In this document: positions 13,662-22,060 of the stretch, in pieces
Layout: every line of letters begins with the position of its first letter
How positions within the stretch are numbered: the first letter of the stretch is position 1
Assembly: GCA_038154685.1 (NCBI GenBank)
Contig: JAYPYW010000036.1
Span: 1-31,049, forward strand
Length of the DNA stretch: 31,049 bases
Direction: 5' to 3'
Source of the DNA: GCA-002722245 sp038154685
GTDB taxonomy: Bacteria; Bacteroidota; Bacteroidia; Flavobacteriales_C; GCA-002722245
Notes under the pieces: generated by a model
The model's database searches: none
What the model was told of the DNA's origin: nothing
Seen by the model: the letters and a program-made list of their open reading frames with translations, nothing else
Position numbers and translations under genes: made by a program

Positions 13662-16154
13662 ATGAGAAACGGATTGTCGGATAAAGAATGGAATGAATTA
13701 TTAAGTTATTTTAATAACGACGAACTTGCCGCAACCGTTTGGCTAGAGAAGTATGCTTTGAGAACAGACGAAGGGAATTGTTTAGAGAAGAGCCCAGATG
13801 AGATGCATATTCGATTAGCAAGAGAATTCTCAAGGGTTGAAAAAGGATATGTTGGAGTACAAAATGATTCAGACGATTTATCTGATTATGGTAAGGACCG
13901 CGAGGAATTAGATTACGAGAAAATCTATTCTTATTTCAAGGGTTTTAAATACTTAGTACCCCAGGGAAGCGTTATGGCTAACCTTGGTGATTTGCAAAAA
14001 TTCACTTCCCTTTCAAATTGTGTTGTAGTTCCTGAAATATTTGATTCATACGGTGGGATTTACTTTTCGGATCAACAATTGGCGCAACTATACAAGAGAA
14101 GATGTGGTGTTGGCGTGGATATTTCATCTTTGCGACCAATTCATCAAACCGTAAAGAATTCAGCAGGAACAACATCTGGAGCTGTTTCCTTTATGGATCG
14201 ATTTTCCAATACTACAAGGGAGGTTGCTCAACATGGTAGACGAGGAGCATTGATGATAACTATTGATGTCCGTCACCCTGAAATAGTTGATTTTATTAGG
14301 TCAAAACAAGATTTATCAAAGATAACTGGAGCCAATATTAGTGTAAAGTTGACTAATGATTTTATGCGAGCTGTAAGAGAGGATAAAGATTTTGATCTTC
14401 AGTGGCCTGTTGAATCCGAAACACCGGAAGTTTCATCCACAGTTAAGGCTAAAGATATTTGGGAAGAAATTGTTAGTTCGGCACATAAAACTGCTGAGCC
14501 GGGGCTTTTATTTTGGGATCAACAACATTTTTACAGTACTTCTTCTGTTTATCCGCAATTTAAAAATTCATCCACCAATCCATGCTCAGAGATAGCAATG
14601 CAGGGCGGAGATAGCTGTCGTTTAATGGCAATAAATTTATTCTCATTTGTTAAAAATCCATTTTCTGAGAATGCTGAATTCGATTATGAGAAGTTGTATG
14701 AAGTTGCTTACGAGGGAATGCGTTTAATGGATGATTTAGTTGATTTGGAACTAGAACATATCGATAGAATTTTAAAGAAAATAGAAAAGGATAAGGAACC
14801 TGATTTTATTAAAGATGTAGAGCGTAGAACTTGGGAGCTTTTATACAAGAATGGAAAAGAGGGAAGAAGGACTGGTTTAGGTTTTACTGGTCTTGCTGAT
14901 GCTCTTGCAGCAATGAATGTTAAGTACGATTCCGTAAAGGCGCAGTTGGAAATTGATGCCATCATGAGAACGAAGTTTCAAGGAGAAATTGATTCAACTA
15001 TTGATATGGCTATCACTAGAGGAAGCTTTAAAGGATTTAGTCCGGAATTTGAAAAAGTATCAGACTTTGTTTCAAAAATGATGTATATCGAGTTTCCTGA
15101 AGCTTGGGAGCGAATGCAAATCCATGGTAGGAGGAATGTGTCTTTTAGTACTGTTGCGCCAACGGGCACATTAAGCTTGTTAACTCAAACGTCATCAGGA
15201 ATAGAGCCAGTTTACATGCTTTCCTATAAAAGGCGTAAAAAAGTTAATCAGCCATCTGAAGTTTCAGTTACTGATTCATTGGGTGATCACTGGGAAGAGT
15301 TTGAAGTACTTCATCCAAAATTGGAAATATGGAAATCTAATAATCCAGAAAAAGGTATTGAGCAATCACCTTATTGGGGAAGTACTGCCCAGGAAATAGA
15401 TTGGCAAAGACGAATAGTAATTCAAAAAACAATTCAAAAGTATACAACACATTCGATAAGTAGCACAATTAATTTGCCTTCTGACACAACCAAAGAGCAG
15501 GTAGGAGAGATATACTTAAAAGCTTGGGAAGAGGGTTTAAAAGGGATTACAGTTTATAGAGATGGATCAAGAGACGGTGTACTAGTGAGTTCAGGTAAAA
15601 AATCAACGGAAAAGCTGCAAAAAAGACCTGAGATTATTCCATCAGAAGTAATTCGTTTCAAGAATGAGAAAGAACAATGGATTGCTGTTATTGGTTTGAT
15701 TGACGATGCCCCATATGAGATATTTACTGGTAAAATTGATGGAGACTTTAAAGTACCAGAATGGGTACAAAAAGGATGGACAATCAAAGTTAATGGAGCA
15801 AAGGGTAAGCGTTATGATTTTCAATATACCGACCCAACCGGAGAAGATGTAACTATCGAAGGTTTGTCTCGTGCTTTTAATAGTGAATTTTGGAATTATG
15901 CCAAATTAATTTCAGGAATGTTGCGATTAAAAATGCCTATTGAAGAGGTTGTAAAATTGGTAGAGGGACTAAATCTTTACGATTCATCAATTAACACCTG
16001 GAAGAAAGGTGTTGCAAGGGCTTTAAAGCACTATATTGAGTCTGGAGTAATCAAAAAGGGAAGTAAATGTCCTTCTTGCGAAATGGAAAATGCGTTAGCC
16101 TATGAAGAGGGGTGCTTAAAATGCACAAATTGTGGATATACAGAATGTTCTTAA
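13662..16154 (+). CDS. nrdJ: Adenosylcobalamin-dependent (class II) ribonucleotide reductase
   Basis: An 830-residue class II reductase making deoxyribonucleotides with a B12-derived radical, so it works with or without oxygen. Numbered from the ATG, Cys120 (SNCVV) and Cys319 form the redox pair, and Cys308 in NPCSE is the thiyl-radical residue with Glu310; the 11-residue Cys308-Cys319 spacing is typical. A C-terminal zinc-ribbon-like tail has two CxxC pairs and a final CS. No N-terminal ATP cone is visible. The ATG at 13662 is preferred over GTG at 13656. No cobalamin riboswitch fits in the 91-base divergent spacer. A bidirectional terminator follows. Confidence 0.93.
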   Translation: MRNGLSDKEWNELLSYFNNDELAATVWLEKYALRTDEGNCLEKSPDEMHIRLAREFSRVEKGYVGVQNDSDDLSDYGKDREELDYEKIYSYFKGFKYLVPQGSVMANLGDLQKFTSLSNCVVVPEIFDSYGGIYFSDQQLAQLYKRRCGVGVDISSLRPIHQTVKNSAGTTSGAVSFMDRFSNTTREVAQHGRRGALMITIDVRHPEIVDFIRSKQDLSKITGANISVKLTNDFMRAVREDKDFDLQWPVESETPEVSSTVKAKDIWEEIVSSAHKTAEPGLLFWDQQHFYSTSSVYPQFKNSSTNPCSEIAMQGGDSCRLMAINLFSFVKNPFSENAEFDYEKLYEVAYEGMRLMDDLVDLELEHIDRILKKIEKDKEPDFIKDVERRTWELLYKNGKEGRRTGLGFTGLADALAAMNVKYDSVKAQLEIDAIMRTKFQGEIDSTIDMAITRGSFKGFSPEFEKVSDFVSKMMYIEFPEAWERMQIHGRRNVSFSTVAPTGTLSLLTQTSSGIEPVYMLSYKRRKKVNQPSEVSVTDSLGDHWEEFEVLHPKLEIWKSNNPEKGIEQSPYWGSTAQEIDWQRRIVIQKTIQKYTTHSISSTINLPSDTTKEQVGEIYLKAWEEGLKGITVYRDGSRDGVLVSSGKKSTEKLQKRPEIIPSEVIRFKNEKEQWIAVIGLIDDAPYEIFTGKIDGDFKVPEWVQKGWTIKVNGAKGKRYDFQYTDPTGEDVTIEGLSRAFNSEFWNYAKLISGMLRLKMPIEEVVKLVEGLNLYDSSINTWKKGVARALKHYIESGVIKKGSKCPSCEMENALAYEEGCLKCTNCGYTECS

Positions 16155-16158
16155 AAAA

Positions 16159-16188
16159 AAAGGTCGTTCATTGAACGACCTTTCCTTT
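16159..16188. terminator. Bidirectional terminator after nrdJ
   Basis: A perfect 11-bp stem AAAGGTCGTTC / GAACGACCTTT with loop ATT, flanked by an A-run upstream and TTTCCTTTTG downstream, so it works for nrdJ and for the convergent gene ending at 16202. Confidence 0.88.
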
Positions 16189-16201
16189 TGTTTAAACCTG
16201 A

Positions 16202-17980
16202 TTATTTTTTTACAAATAACATTGATTCTGCACCGGATCTTATAGTGTAGATTCCATTTGCTAAATCAGCAATATTTATATAGTTAGATTGGTTAACCTC
16301 CTTAACTAGTTTTCCAGAGATGTTAAATATTTGGAAATTTCCTGTTCTTGAAATCTTTAAGATTGTTGCCGCTGGATTTGGATAAATGGAGAATTGCTCT
16401 CCAGTTAAATCAGAAGAAACAGAAGTAACATCGATAATTTCATAAATTGAAATTGTTCCAGAAACCTCATTTGCAACTGCTATCAAATCCTTTGAGTGAG
16501 AAGTTTCGTCCTTCGGGATGAAAATAATACACTCAGGTGCTAAATCTCCAGCTTCAGATGTAGTTGGATCTGCAGAGAAATCTCTATTGTTTGTGAAATC
16601 TACATATTGAACATCATTTACATCAGTGACATCGAAAGTCATTACACCTCCATGTCTTTCTAAACCAACAAATGCGTAATACTTACTTCCAACTTTTCCT
16701 ACTGCAATAGCTTCTGGTTCTGGTCCTTTATCGTCAGATCTATCTTTAAATGCAGTTTCATCATTTGTAGAGTTGAAGTTTACTGGATCTTCTTGGTAAA
16801 CATTCTTTTCAATCATACTTTCTGAATCATAAACTTGAGACATGTCTGAGGCTTTCCAGATTGAAAAAGACCTTGCCCCATATGCGTAAATTGAATCATA
16901 TTCATTAGTTAATGGATTTAAACCAGGACCAGCATGAGCTTTTAATCTACCTAATAAGGTGTCGTTTTGAAGATCTGGAGTTGTGAAAACAGAAGGGTTA
17001 AGCACCATGTCTTTAACTCTTGTTTCTCCTTCGAAACCATCATAGTCCCTTCCATCTCCCTCATTGGCAGTAAAGATGTATTCAACTCCTCCAATGTTTG
17101 CTCCAACCATAGCGTCTGGTTGGTAAACACCGTAAACATTTTCCCAGTTATAGAAGTTCACTAATTTAGATTTGTTTGAAGCATCAAATCCTTCTGTTTT
17201 CGACCAATCTTTAAATCCAAGTCCAATTATTGTGTCTAATGAAGCAGTTCTTGTTTCGATGATTGCTACCGCATTATTTTCTTGGCAAACAACATAAGCA
17301 TGAGTGCTAGTTGAATTAAAAGCAACATATTCTGGCTCTAAATCTTGAGCGGTTGTGGAGCTACCTGGATTATGTCCAATAATTGCTCCTTCTATTCCTT
17401 TTCCATTGTATGAAGAGAAATTAACTTGAGTAGCATCACCTGTAGTAATTGAGTTTACACCAGCACTCATGTTTACAACTGTAACAGTTCCTTCAGGGTC
17501 ATGATCGTATGAATCTGAAGGTTCTCCTTCATTAGCAGCTATTACATACATTTCATCTGGAGAAATACTTACGTTATCTGGCAAAACTCCTGCAGGAATG
17601 GAGATTATGTGTGTTCCATCTAATTCAAAAAATTCTAAAGTTCCGTTATATTGAGCAGAATCTGAGTTCTCAACTGCAACCACAAAAAAATCTGACGCTA
17701 CTGCAACGGCATTTGCAGATGCTCCAAAACTAGTTATATCAACTGATTTTACTTTCGATGGAGAAGTAGGATCCACTAAAGAAATAATGTCGACCTTTAC
17801 ATCATTTGCATTTACAGAGTATAAATATTGATTGGATGAATTGTAGCTGATAATTTCTGCAGCTCCTTCATCAAAAAGACCCGTTTCGTAACCACCAATT
17901 CTGCTCAGTTTTATTTGAGCTTGCGTAAAAGTAGATGCTCCAATTGCAGCACCTAAAAATAGAGTAGAAAGTTTTTTCAT
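16202..17980 (-). CDS. Choice-of-anchor I-type secreted protein with type IX sorting domain
   Basis: A 592-residue secreted protein. Residues 1-22 are a signal peptide (MKKLSTLFLGAAIGASTFTQAQ). The body, about 25-510, consists of repeated beta-rich segments with acidic, probable metal-binding loops (NEGEPSDSYDHDPEG; NEGDGRDYDGFEGE; LEPEYVAF), resembling beta-propeller proteins of the choice-of-anchor I group. The last 65 residues (528-592) form a type A C-terminal domain, starting FSIYPNP and including NISGK, LANGIY and a terminal KK, that directs type IX secretion across the outer membrane. Function of the body is unknown; phosphatase-like or calcium-binding roles are possible. PorX, a regulator of this secretion system, is at 26615. 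Confidence 0.88.
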   Translation of the reverse strand: MKKLSTLFLGAAIGASTFTQAQIKLSRIGGYETGLFDEGAAEIISYNSSNQYLYSVNANDVKVDIISLVDPTSPSKVKSVDITSFGASANAVAVASDFFVVAVENSDSAQYNGTLEFFELDGTHIISIPAGVLPDNVSISPDEMYVIAANEGEPSDSYDHDPEGTVTVVNMSAGVNSITTGDATQVNFSSYNGKGIEGAIIGHNPGSSTTAQDLEPEYVAFNSTSTHAYVVCQENNAVAIIETRTASLDTIIGLGFKDWSKTEGFDASNKSKLVNFYNWENVYGVYQPDAMVGANIGGVEYIFTANEGDGRDYDGFEGETRVKDMVLNPSVFTTPDLQNDTLLGRLKAHAGPGLNPLTNEYDSIYAYGARSFSIWKASDMSQVYDSESMIEKNVYQEDPVNFNSTNDETAFKDRSDDKGPEPEAIAVGKVGSKYYAFVGLERHGGVMTFDVTDVNDVQYVDFTNNRDFSADPTTSEAGDLAPECIIFIPKDETSHSKDLIAVANEVSGTISIYEIIDVTSVSSDLTGEQFSIYPNPAATILKISRTGNFQIFNISGKLVKEVNQSNYINIADLANGIYTIRSGAESMLFVKK

Positions 17981-18281
17981 AGTATTAATTTTTAGAGGCT
18001 AAATTACCAGCGCATTGTTTCTTTGAGGTTAGAGGTATCTTATTTAATTGGTCAGGAATTGTTAAGTATATCTGACTTGATGTTAATAAAAAAATCACCT
18101 AAAAATTAGGTTTTGCATTGAAACAGATTGTAAATTAGCCGAATAGGGAAATTAGCGCCTTGCCAGTTGCTTTCTCTTTAACCTTAACTTTGCCCTTGAG
18201 CGCGTAAGATCTTGTTTTAGTTCTGTTCGCGATACGAGGATGTATTGCTAACTTATTAATGAACAAAAAATCAAACGTGCT
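17981..18281. other. 301-base spacer between divergent genes with a GC-richer block
   Basis: No established gene is present. A short hairpin (ACCTAA-AAA-TTAGGT, 18097-18111, followed by TTTT) may be a weak terminator. The block at about 18138-18245 is GC-richer than its surroundings and holds a 43-codon minus-strand frame (18135-18266) listed separately. The left part, near the secreted-protein start, should hold that gene's promoter, but no clear TAnnTTTG box is visible; TAATTTAG on the minus strand is the nearest. Confidence 0.6.
18135..18266 (-). CDS. Possible small basic protein (43 aa), unproven
   Basis: A minus-strand frame of 43 codons from a TTG at 18266 to a TAA at 18135 encodes a very basic peptide. 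Its second half has regular Lys alternation (KGKVKVKEKATGK) and ends LISLFG. The codons are GC-richer than nearby genes and wobble positions look non-random, unlike the flanking spacer. There is no ATG, and I recognise no family. It may be a real small protein, a remnant of a longer gene, or a dispersed intergenic element that happens to be open. Confidence 0.25.
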   Translation of the reverse strand: MFINKLAIHPRIANRTKTRSYALKGKVKVKEKATGKALISLFG

Positions 18282-18731
18282 ATGAAAACATTGGGGAGGA
18301 TTGTCGGACTATTTTTATTGGTAGGAACTTTATCTAGTTTCGATACAGCTGAAAAAAGCAAGCCTGAAATTATTCCATTTAACGGATCAACAACAATTAA
18401 GAAAACTATTTCTTCATTTGAAATAAATGACATGACTATTCATAAGGTTCAAGTGAAGATTTCTGATGCTGGCCAAATTATGGGTATCGCAAAATATGAA
18501 GATTTAATTCCTGCTGGATTTACAGTTTCAGGAGTGTTTTCAGATTTAGGGAATGCTACTTTTGATTCGGAAAAAGCTGAAGTTACTTTTTTAACCTTAA
18601 AAGGGCATGAAACAGTTACAATTACTTATTTCATGCATGGAGAGTTACCTATTCAGCCTGTAAGTGAGTCGAAGTTTATGTTTTTGAATGGAGACGTAAT
18701 TGAAAATCTGGAAGTCCAAACAGTTAAGTAA
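18282..18731 (+). CDS. Small exported protein of unknown function
   Basis: A 149-residue protein with a signal peptide (MKTLGRIVGLFLLVGTLSSF) and a mature part of about 125 residues with no cysteine, so it should be a soluble periplasmic or surface protein. The mature part alternates beta-strands, with a VQVKISDAGQIMGIAKYED segment and a VTITYFMHGE strand, resembling an immunoglobulin-like or transthyretin-like fold; this is only a reading of the pattern. I do not recognise a family. It is followed directly by a strong terminator and appears monocistronic. The start ATG at 18282 gives a complete signal peptide. Confidence 0.7.
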   Translation: MKTLGRIVGLFLLVGTLSSFDTAEKSKPEIIPFNGSTTIKKTISSFEINDMTIHKVQVKISDAGQIMGIAKYEDLIPAGFTVSGVFSDLGNATFDSEKAEVTFLTLKGHETVTITYFMHGELPIQPVSESKFMFLNGDVIENLEVQTVK

Positions 18732-18749
18732 TAAGACTAAATAATATTG

Positions 18750-18782
18750 AAAGCCGCAGCTTTATTAGTTGCGGCTTTTTTT
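18750..18782 (+). terminator. Rho-independent terminator after the exported protein
   Basis: A 12-bp stem (AAAGCCGCAGCT / AGTTGCGGCTTT, one G-T wobble) with loop TTATT and a run of seven T's. The open frame of the next gene extends into it, but the hairpin shows that the real start is downstream at 18807. Confidence 0.92.
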
Positions 18783-18806
18783 ATGTTAACTTTAAAGAAA
18801 AACACT

Positions 18807-19547
18807 ATGCGTTTAGATAATTTCTTAGTAGAAAACAGGGGGGTAAAGAGTAGGAGTTGGGCTAAGAAACTAATTCAAGAACAAAAAGTGTTAGTAAATA
18901 ATGTTCCAGCAAAAAAGGCTGGGCATGAGGTTTTAGAGGTTGATAACGTTGAGGTTCTTGAAGACTTTAAATATGTAAGTAGAGCTGGATATAAGCTAGA
19001 AAAAGCAGTGAATGAATTCAATTTGATGGTAAAAGATAGGGTTTGTTTGGATGTAGGGGCTAGCACTGGTGGGTTTACCGATTGTTTACTTCAAAATGGT
19101 GCTAAACACGTATTTGGGATTGATGTTGGAGAGGGTCAGATGGATTCTCAAATTAGAAATGATGAAAGGGTAACTTGTATCGAGAAAGTGAATGCGAGGA
19201 TGTTGGATGATTTAATAAGGACCAAGTTATTGCCGGCCTTTGAGCCAGTTCCTGATTTGGTGGTTGCTGATTTATCGTTTATTTCTTTAACGCTTGTGCT
19301 TAAAGCGGTAGCAAACGCTGTTACTAAGAACGCAGAATTTGTGGTGTTAGTAAAACCTCAATTTGAACTAGGTCAGGATTTTCTGAATAAAAAAGGAATT
19401 GTAGCTGATAATAGAGTTCGCATTAAAGCTTTAGAGAAAATCAAGGCGTTTTGCGTTGAAAATAATTGGGAGGTTCTAAATTCAACTCAATCCCCAATAA
19501 AAGGGGGAGATGGTAATGTTGAATATATTTTACATTTCAAGTCATAA
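18807..19547 (+). CDS. TlyA-type rRNA 2'-O-methyltransferase (S4 + FtsJ)
   Basis: A 246-residue RNA methyltransferase of the TlyA/hemolysin A family, which methylates ribose 2'-hydroxyls in 16S and/or 23S rRNA. Residues 1-55 form an S4 RNA-binding domain (MRLDNFLVEN..., QKVLVNN). The FtsJ-like domain has the SAM-binding motif LDVGASTGGFTD (81-92), and a Lys-Asp-Lys catalytic set can be placed at Lys63, Asp155 (VADLSF) and Lys183 (LVKPQFE). The start at 18807 (MRLDN) is standard; earlier in-frame ATGs lie in the preceding terminator. The name hemolysin given to this family is historical. It may be co-transcribed with the next gene. Confidence 0.9.
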   Translation: MRLDNFLVENRGVKSRSWAKKLIQEQKVLVNNVPAKKAGHEVLEVDNVEVLEDFKYVSRAGYKLEKAVNEFNLMVKDRVCLDVGASTGGFTDCLLQNGAKHVFGIDVGEGQMDSQIRNDERVTCIEKVNARMLDDLIRTKLLPAFEPVPDLVVADLSFISLTLVLKAVANAVTKNAEFVVLVKPQFELGQDFLNKKGIVADNRVRIKALEKIKAFCVENNWEVLNSTQSPIKGGDGNVEYILHFKS

Positions 19548-19566
19548 ACTTCTTATATTTAGAGTG

Positions 19567-20145
19567 ATGGAAGAAAGTGGGTTTGAAGACATAAGATTTG
19601 AAAAAATTCCAATTGAATTTTATTCCGATTCGGATAAAGAGCCCTTTTGTAAATGTACTTTTTGCAGTACTGATTTGAAGGAAGGAACAACCTCTTATAT
19701 GATTGAAAAGTCAATTAAAAAAGGGGCCAACAACATTAAAAACACTGTTTTTGAATATGCCATTTGCATGTCTTGTAATTTAAAGAAAATGCAGGCTATG
19801 AGTGAAGAAAGTGTTCAGAATATTAAGGCTTACATGGAGCAAAACTTCGTTTTAGAAACATGGGAGTCAAATTTATCTTCCAAAAGAGAATATTTTTCTC
19901 ACTGTGTTGTTACGGGAAAATCCATTGAAGAATTAGAAGAGTATAATATTGTTGGCCAGTTTGTTGGAGATAAAATGATCGCAGGCCAATTTCCTATTTT
20001 AATTAGTCCATCAATTGGGGAAGAGATTCAAGAGTTGTTGTCTCAGAAAACTAAAGATGAATTTGATGATTTTATGAGCACAATAACAGATGTTCCACCT
20101 GAGCTCAAGGAATTATTTAAAGTAAAAAGACCTGTTTTGGTTTAG
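19567..20145 (+). CDS. Cys-rich protein of unknown function, possible zinc-binding
   Basis: A 192-residue acidic cytoplasmic protein that I do not recognise. The N-terminal half has Cys28, Cys30, Cys33 (CKCTFC) and Cys67, Cys70 (CMSC), a spacing that suggests one zinc site made of two CxxC knuckles about 34 residues apart. The C-terminal half is helical and Glu-rich, with Cys113 isolated. The ATG at 19567 is chosen because it follows the tlyA stop by 19 bases; the longer frame from 19510 would overlap tlyA. Its 3' end overlaps that of the convergent phosphatase gene by four bases. It may be co-expressed with the methyltransferase. Confidence 0.7.
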   Translation: MEESGFEDIRFEKIPIEFYSDSDKEPFCKCTFCSTDLKEGTTSYMIEKSIKKGANNIKNTVFEYAICMSCNLKKMQAMSEESVQNIKAYMEQNFVLETWESNLSSKREYFSHCVVTGKSIEELEEYNIVGQFVGDKMIAGQFPILISPSIGEEIQELLSQKTKDEFDDFMSTITDVPPELKELFKVKRPVLV

Positions 20146-21368
20146 AGGAATCTACAACTTAAAATTGCGATATCATCAACAAACGGTTGATCTTCTTTAA
20201 AGTTCGTTAAGTCTTCCATTAAAAAGCAGTTTAAGGCATCCATTGTTGTGTTTTCATGATCGTTTATTGCATTTGAAACTCTTTCAGTTCCATATTCTAA
20301 ATTCTCATTATTTTCAACCTCCACTAGGCCATCTGTATAGGTGACTAAAGTGGATTTTGGTTTAACGTCAACAATGCCAATTTTCGGCGATGGAAGATAA
20401 TCTAACATTCCAAGCCCTGGACAACCATCCTTAAGTTCTAAGATTTCGTTCCCGTTTTTTAAAACAGGAGGATTGTGGCCACAGTTTATATATGTTAATT
20501 GTCTGCTTTCAATATTGTAAGTTGCAATAAACATGGTGATGAACTTTTCACCTTTTGCATTACTAATAACCTTTTCATTTAAGTCCTGAACCAATTCAGG
20601 TAAACTCATTGAGTGTTTTACACCAGCTCTTAGATTTGCTTGGAAATTACTCATTAAAATAGCAGCCGAAACTCCTTTCCCAGAAACATCTGCTATACAC
20701 ATTGCGATTTCGGTTTTATTAACCCAAATTACATCGTAGTAATCACCTCCAACCTGTTGGTGACTTTTATAAAAAGCTGCGATATCTAAGTGCTCATTTT
20801 GAGGTAGAGCGGTTGGGAGCAACATAGTTTGCATTTCACTTGCAAGCTCTAGCTCCTTTTTTACCCTTTCCTGACGAATTGCTTCCTTGGCCAAGTTTTT
20901 ATTTTCGATGGCAACGGAAATAATGTTAGTAAAGGTTTGTATAAATGGAAGATGTTTGATGATTGGGCTAATTTGAATAGCTTCATTAATTATATCTCCA
21001 ATTAATAAATACGCAAGTGGTTTTGTTTTATGGGTTACAGGGATGATCAAATCAAACTCCTCGAATACACCATCTGTTTTGGAATTTACCTCTTCAATTT
21101 CTTCATATTGAAGAAGGTCTTTTTCAACATCAATAGAAAGATCTTTATTTTCTAATCCATACCAAGTAGCAAGATTCCATTCCCCTTCATAAATGTATAG
21201 CGCTATTTTTTCAATGTCTAACTCTCTTAGTACATTTTCATAGATACCAAAAAGTTGGTCTTTAGAAACGTTACTATTAATGGCAAGCGTAACATTTAAA
21301 AGGGCATTAAGCTTAAGATCTTTAACCTTAATTTTTCTTTGTGCTCTTGTAAGTGATTTAACTGCCAT
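20142..21368 (-). CDS. GAF-like/SpoIIE-type (PP2C) serine phosphatase
   Basis: A 408-residue cytoplasmic signalling phosphatase. Residues about 20-160 look like a degenerate GAF sensor domain, followed by a linker helix (160-182) ending in the QTMLLP motif that joins such sensors to the phosphatase. The SpoIIE/PP2C domain spans about 185-408, with metal-binding aspartates in GGDYYD (Asp209) and ADVSGKG (Asp227) and later TYTDGLVE and DDIAIL motifs. Such enzymes usually dephosphorylate anti-sigma-factor antagonists; no such partner is in the window. The gene ends overlapping the convergent Cys-rich gene by four bases and has a separate upstream region of 139 bases before efp. Confidence 0.88.
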   Translation of the reverse strand: MAVKSLTRAQRKIKVKDLKLNALLNVTLAINSNVSKDQLFGIYENVLRELDIEKIALYIYEGEWNLATWYGLENKDLSIDVEKDLLQYEEIEEVNSKTDGVFEEFDLIIPVTHKTKPLAYLLIGDIINEAIQISPIIKHLPFIQTFTNIISVAIENKNLAKEAIRQERVKKELELASEMQTMLLPTALPQNEHLDIAAFYKSHQQVGGDYYDVIWVNKTEIAMCIADVSGKGVSAAILMSNFQANLRAGVKHSMSLPELVQDLNEKVISNAKGEKFITMFIATYNIESRQLTYINCGHNPPVLKNGNEILELKDGCPGLGMLDYLPSPKIGIVDVKPKSTLVTYTDGLVEVENNENLEYGTERVSNAINDHENTTMDALNCFLMEDLTNFKEDQPFVDDIAILSCRFL

Positions 21369-21499
21369 TGTTAACGCTTATACTAATTAAGTAACTTTTG
21401 TTTTACGCACCGCGTGAAAAAAAGTTATGAAATTGTAAAATTTACAAATTCGGTTAATTATAAGGTTGTTAAGTAGCAGGGGTTAGGGTGGTAGAAGGA

Positions 21500-21520
21500 G
21501 GTGAAAATTATTTTTTCACC
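21500..21520 (-). terminator. Hairpin spanning the efp stop codon
   Basis: GGTGAAAA and TTTTCACC (8 bp) enclose a five-base loop that contains the efp stop (TAA read at 21510-21508). The minus-strand sequence after it lacks a T-run (TCCTTCTACC), so it is a stop-proximal hairpin with uncertain termination strength. Confidence 0.45.
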
Positions 21521-22049
21521 CTTTCGTTATATTCTCCCGAAGAAGTGTCGATCTTAACAATGTCTCCAAGATTAATGAATAATGGAACTCTTATTTCAGC
21601 TCCAGTTTCAATTTTTGCTGGCTTAGTAGNNNNNNNNNNGTGTAAGTGATTTCAAACTCTACGTATTGAGGTAAATCAACACCTAAAACCTCTTCGTTTT
21701 CTGCGTGAACCATAACTTGCACTTCCATTCCATCTTTTAAGAATTTTGGTGCATTAATTAATTCTTCAGCTACAGCTGTTTGCTCGTATGTTTCAGAGTT
21801 CATAAGGTTGTACCCCATGTCGTCCTTGTATAAAAACTGATAGTTTCTAGTTTCAATTCTTACAGTTTCAATTTTTACACCCGCAGTAAAAGTGTTAGTA
21901 ATTACTTTTCCGTTTTCAAGGTTTCTTAATTTTGTACGAACGAAAGCTGGACCTTTTCCTGGTTTAACATGTTGGAATTCAATTATTTTTACCAATTTCC
22001 CGTTGTAATTAAAACAAAGTCCGTTTCTAAAATCAGCAGTTGTAGCCAT
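21508..22049 (-). CDS. efp: Elongation factor P (interrupted by an assembly gap)
   Basis: EF-P binds between the P and E sites and relieves ribosome stalling at proline runs. The N-terminal KOW-like domain carries the loop PGKG with Lys32 at the tip, the site equivalent to the modified Lys34 of E. coli. Ten N's at 21630-21639 break the third domain. After the gap the frame resumes as TKPAKIETGAEIRVPLFIN and ends ERVKK with a stop at 21508, a normal EF-P C-terminus, so the gene is complete. As written the length (542) is not a multiple of three, showing the gap is unsized; about 35 missing bases would restore a 188-residue protein. Last gene of the lipid A operon. Confidence 0.92.
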
Positions 22050-22060
22050 TCTAAATATTT

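Noticed and set aside
18248..18433. 61-codon minus-strand frame opposite the exported protein
   Set aside because: It is a shadow of the real gene at 18282 in another frame; no family features.
18747..18806. Longer TlyA start that would give a signal-peptide-like N-terminus (AAALLVAAFFML)
   Set aside because: This stretch is the translation of a terminator hairpin; the S4 domain starts at MRLDN (18807).
21462..21503. A fourth heptamer-type tract in the G-rich spacer before efp's end
   Set aside because: AGGGGTT/AGGGTGG/TAGAAGG units are suggestive but the period is not sustained beyond about three units.
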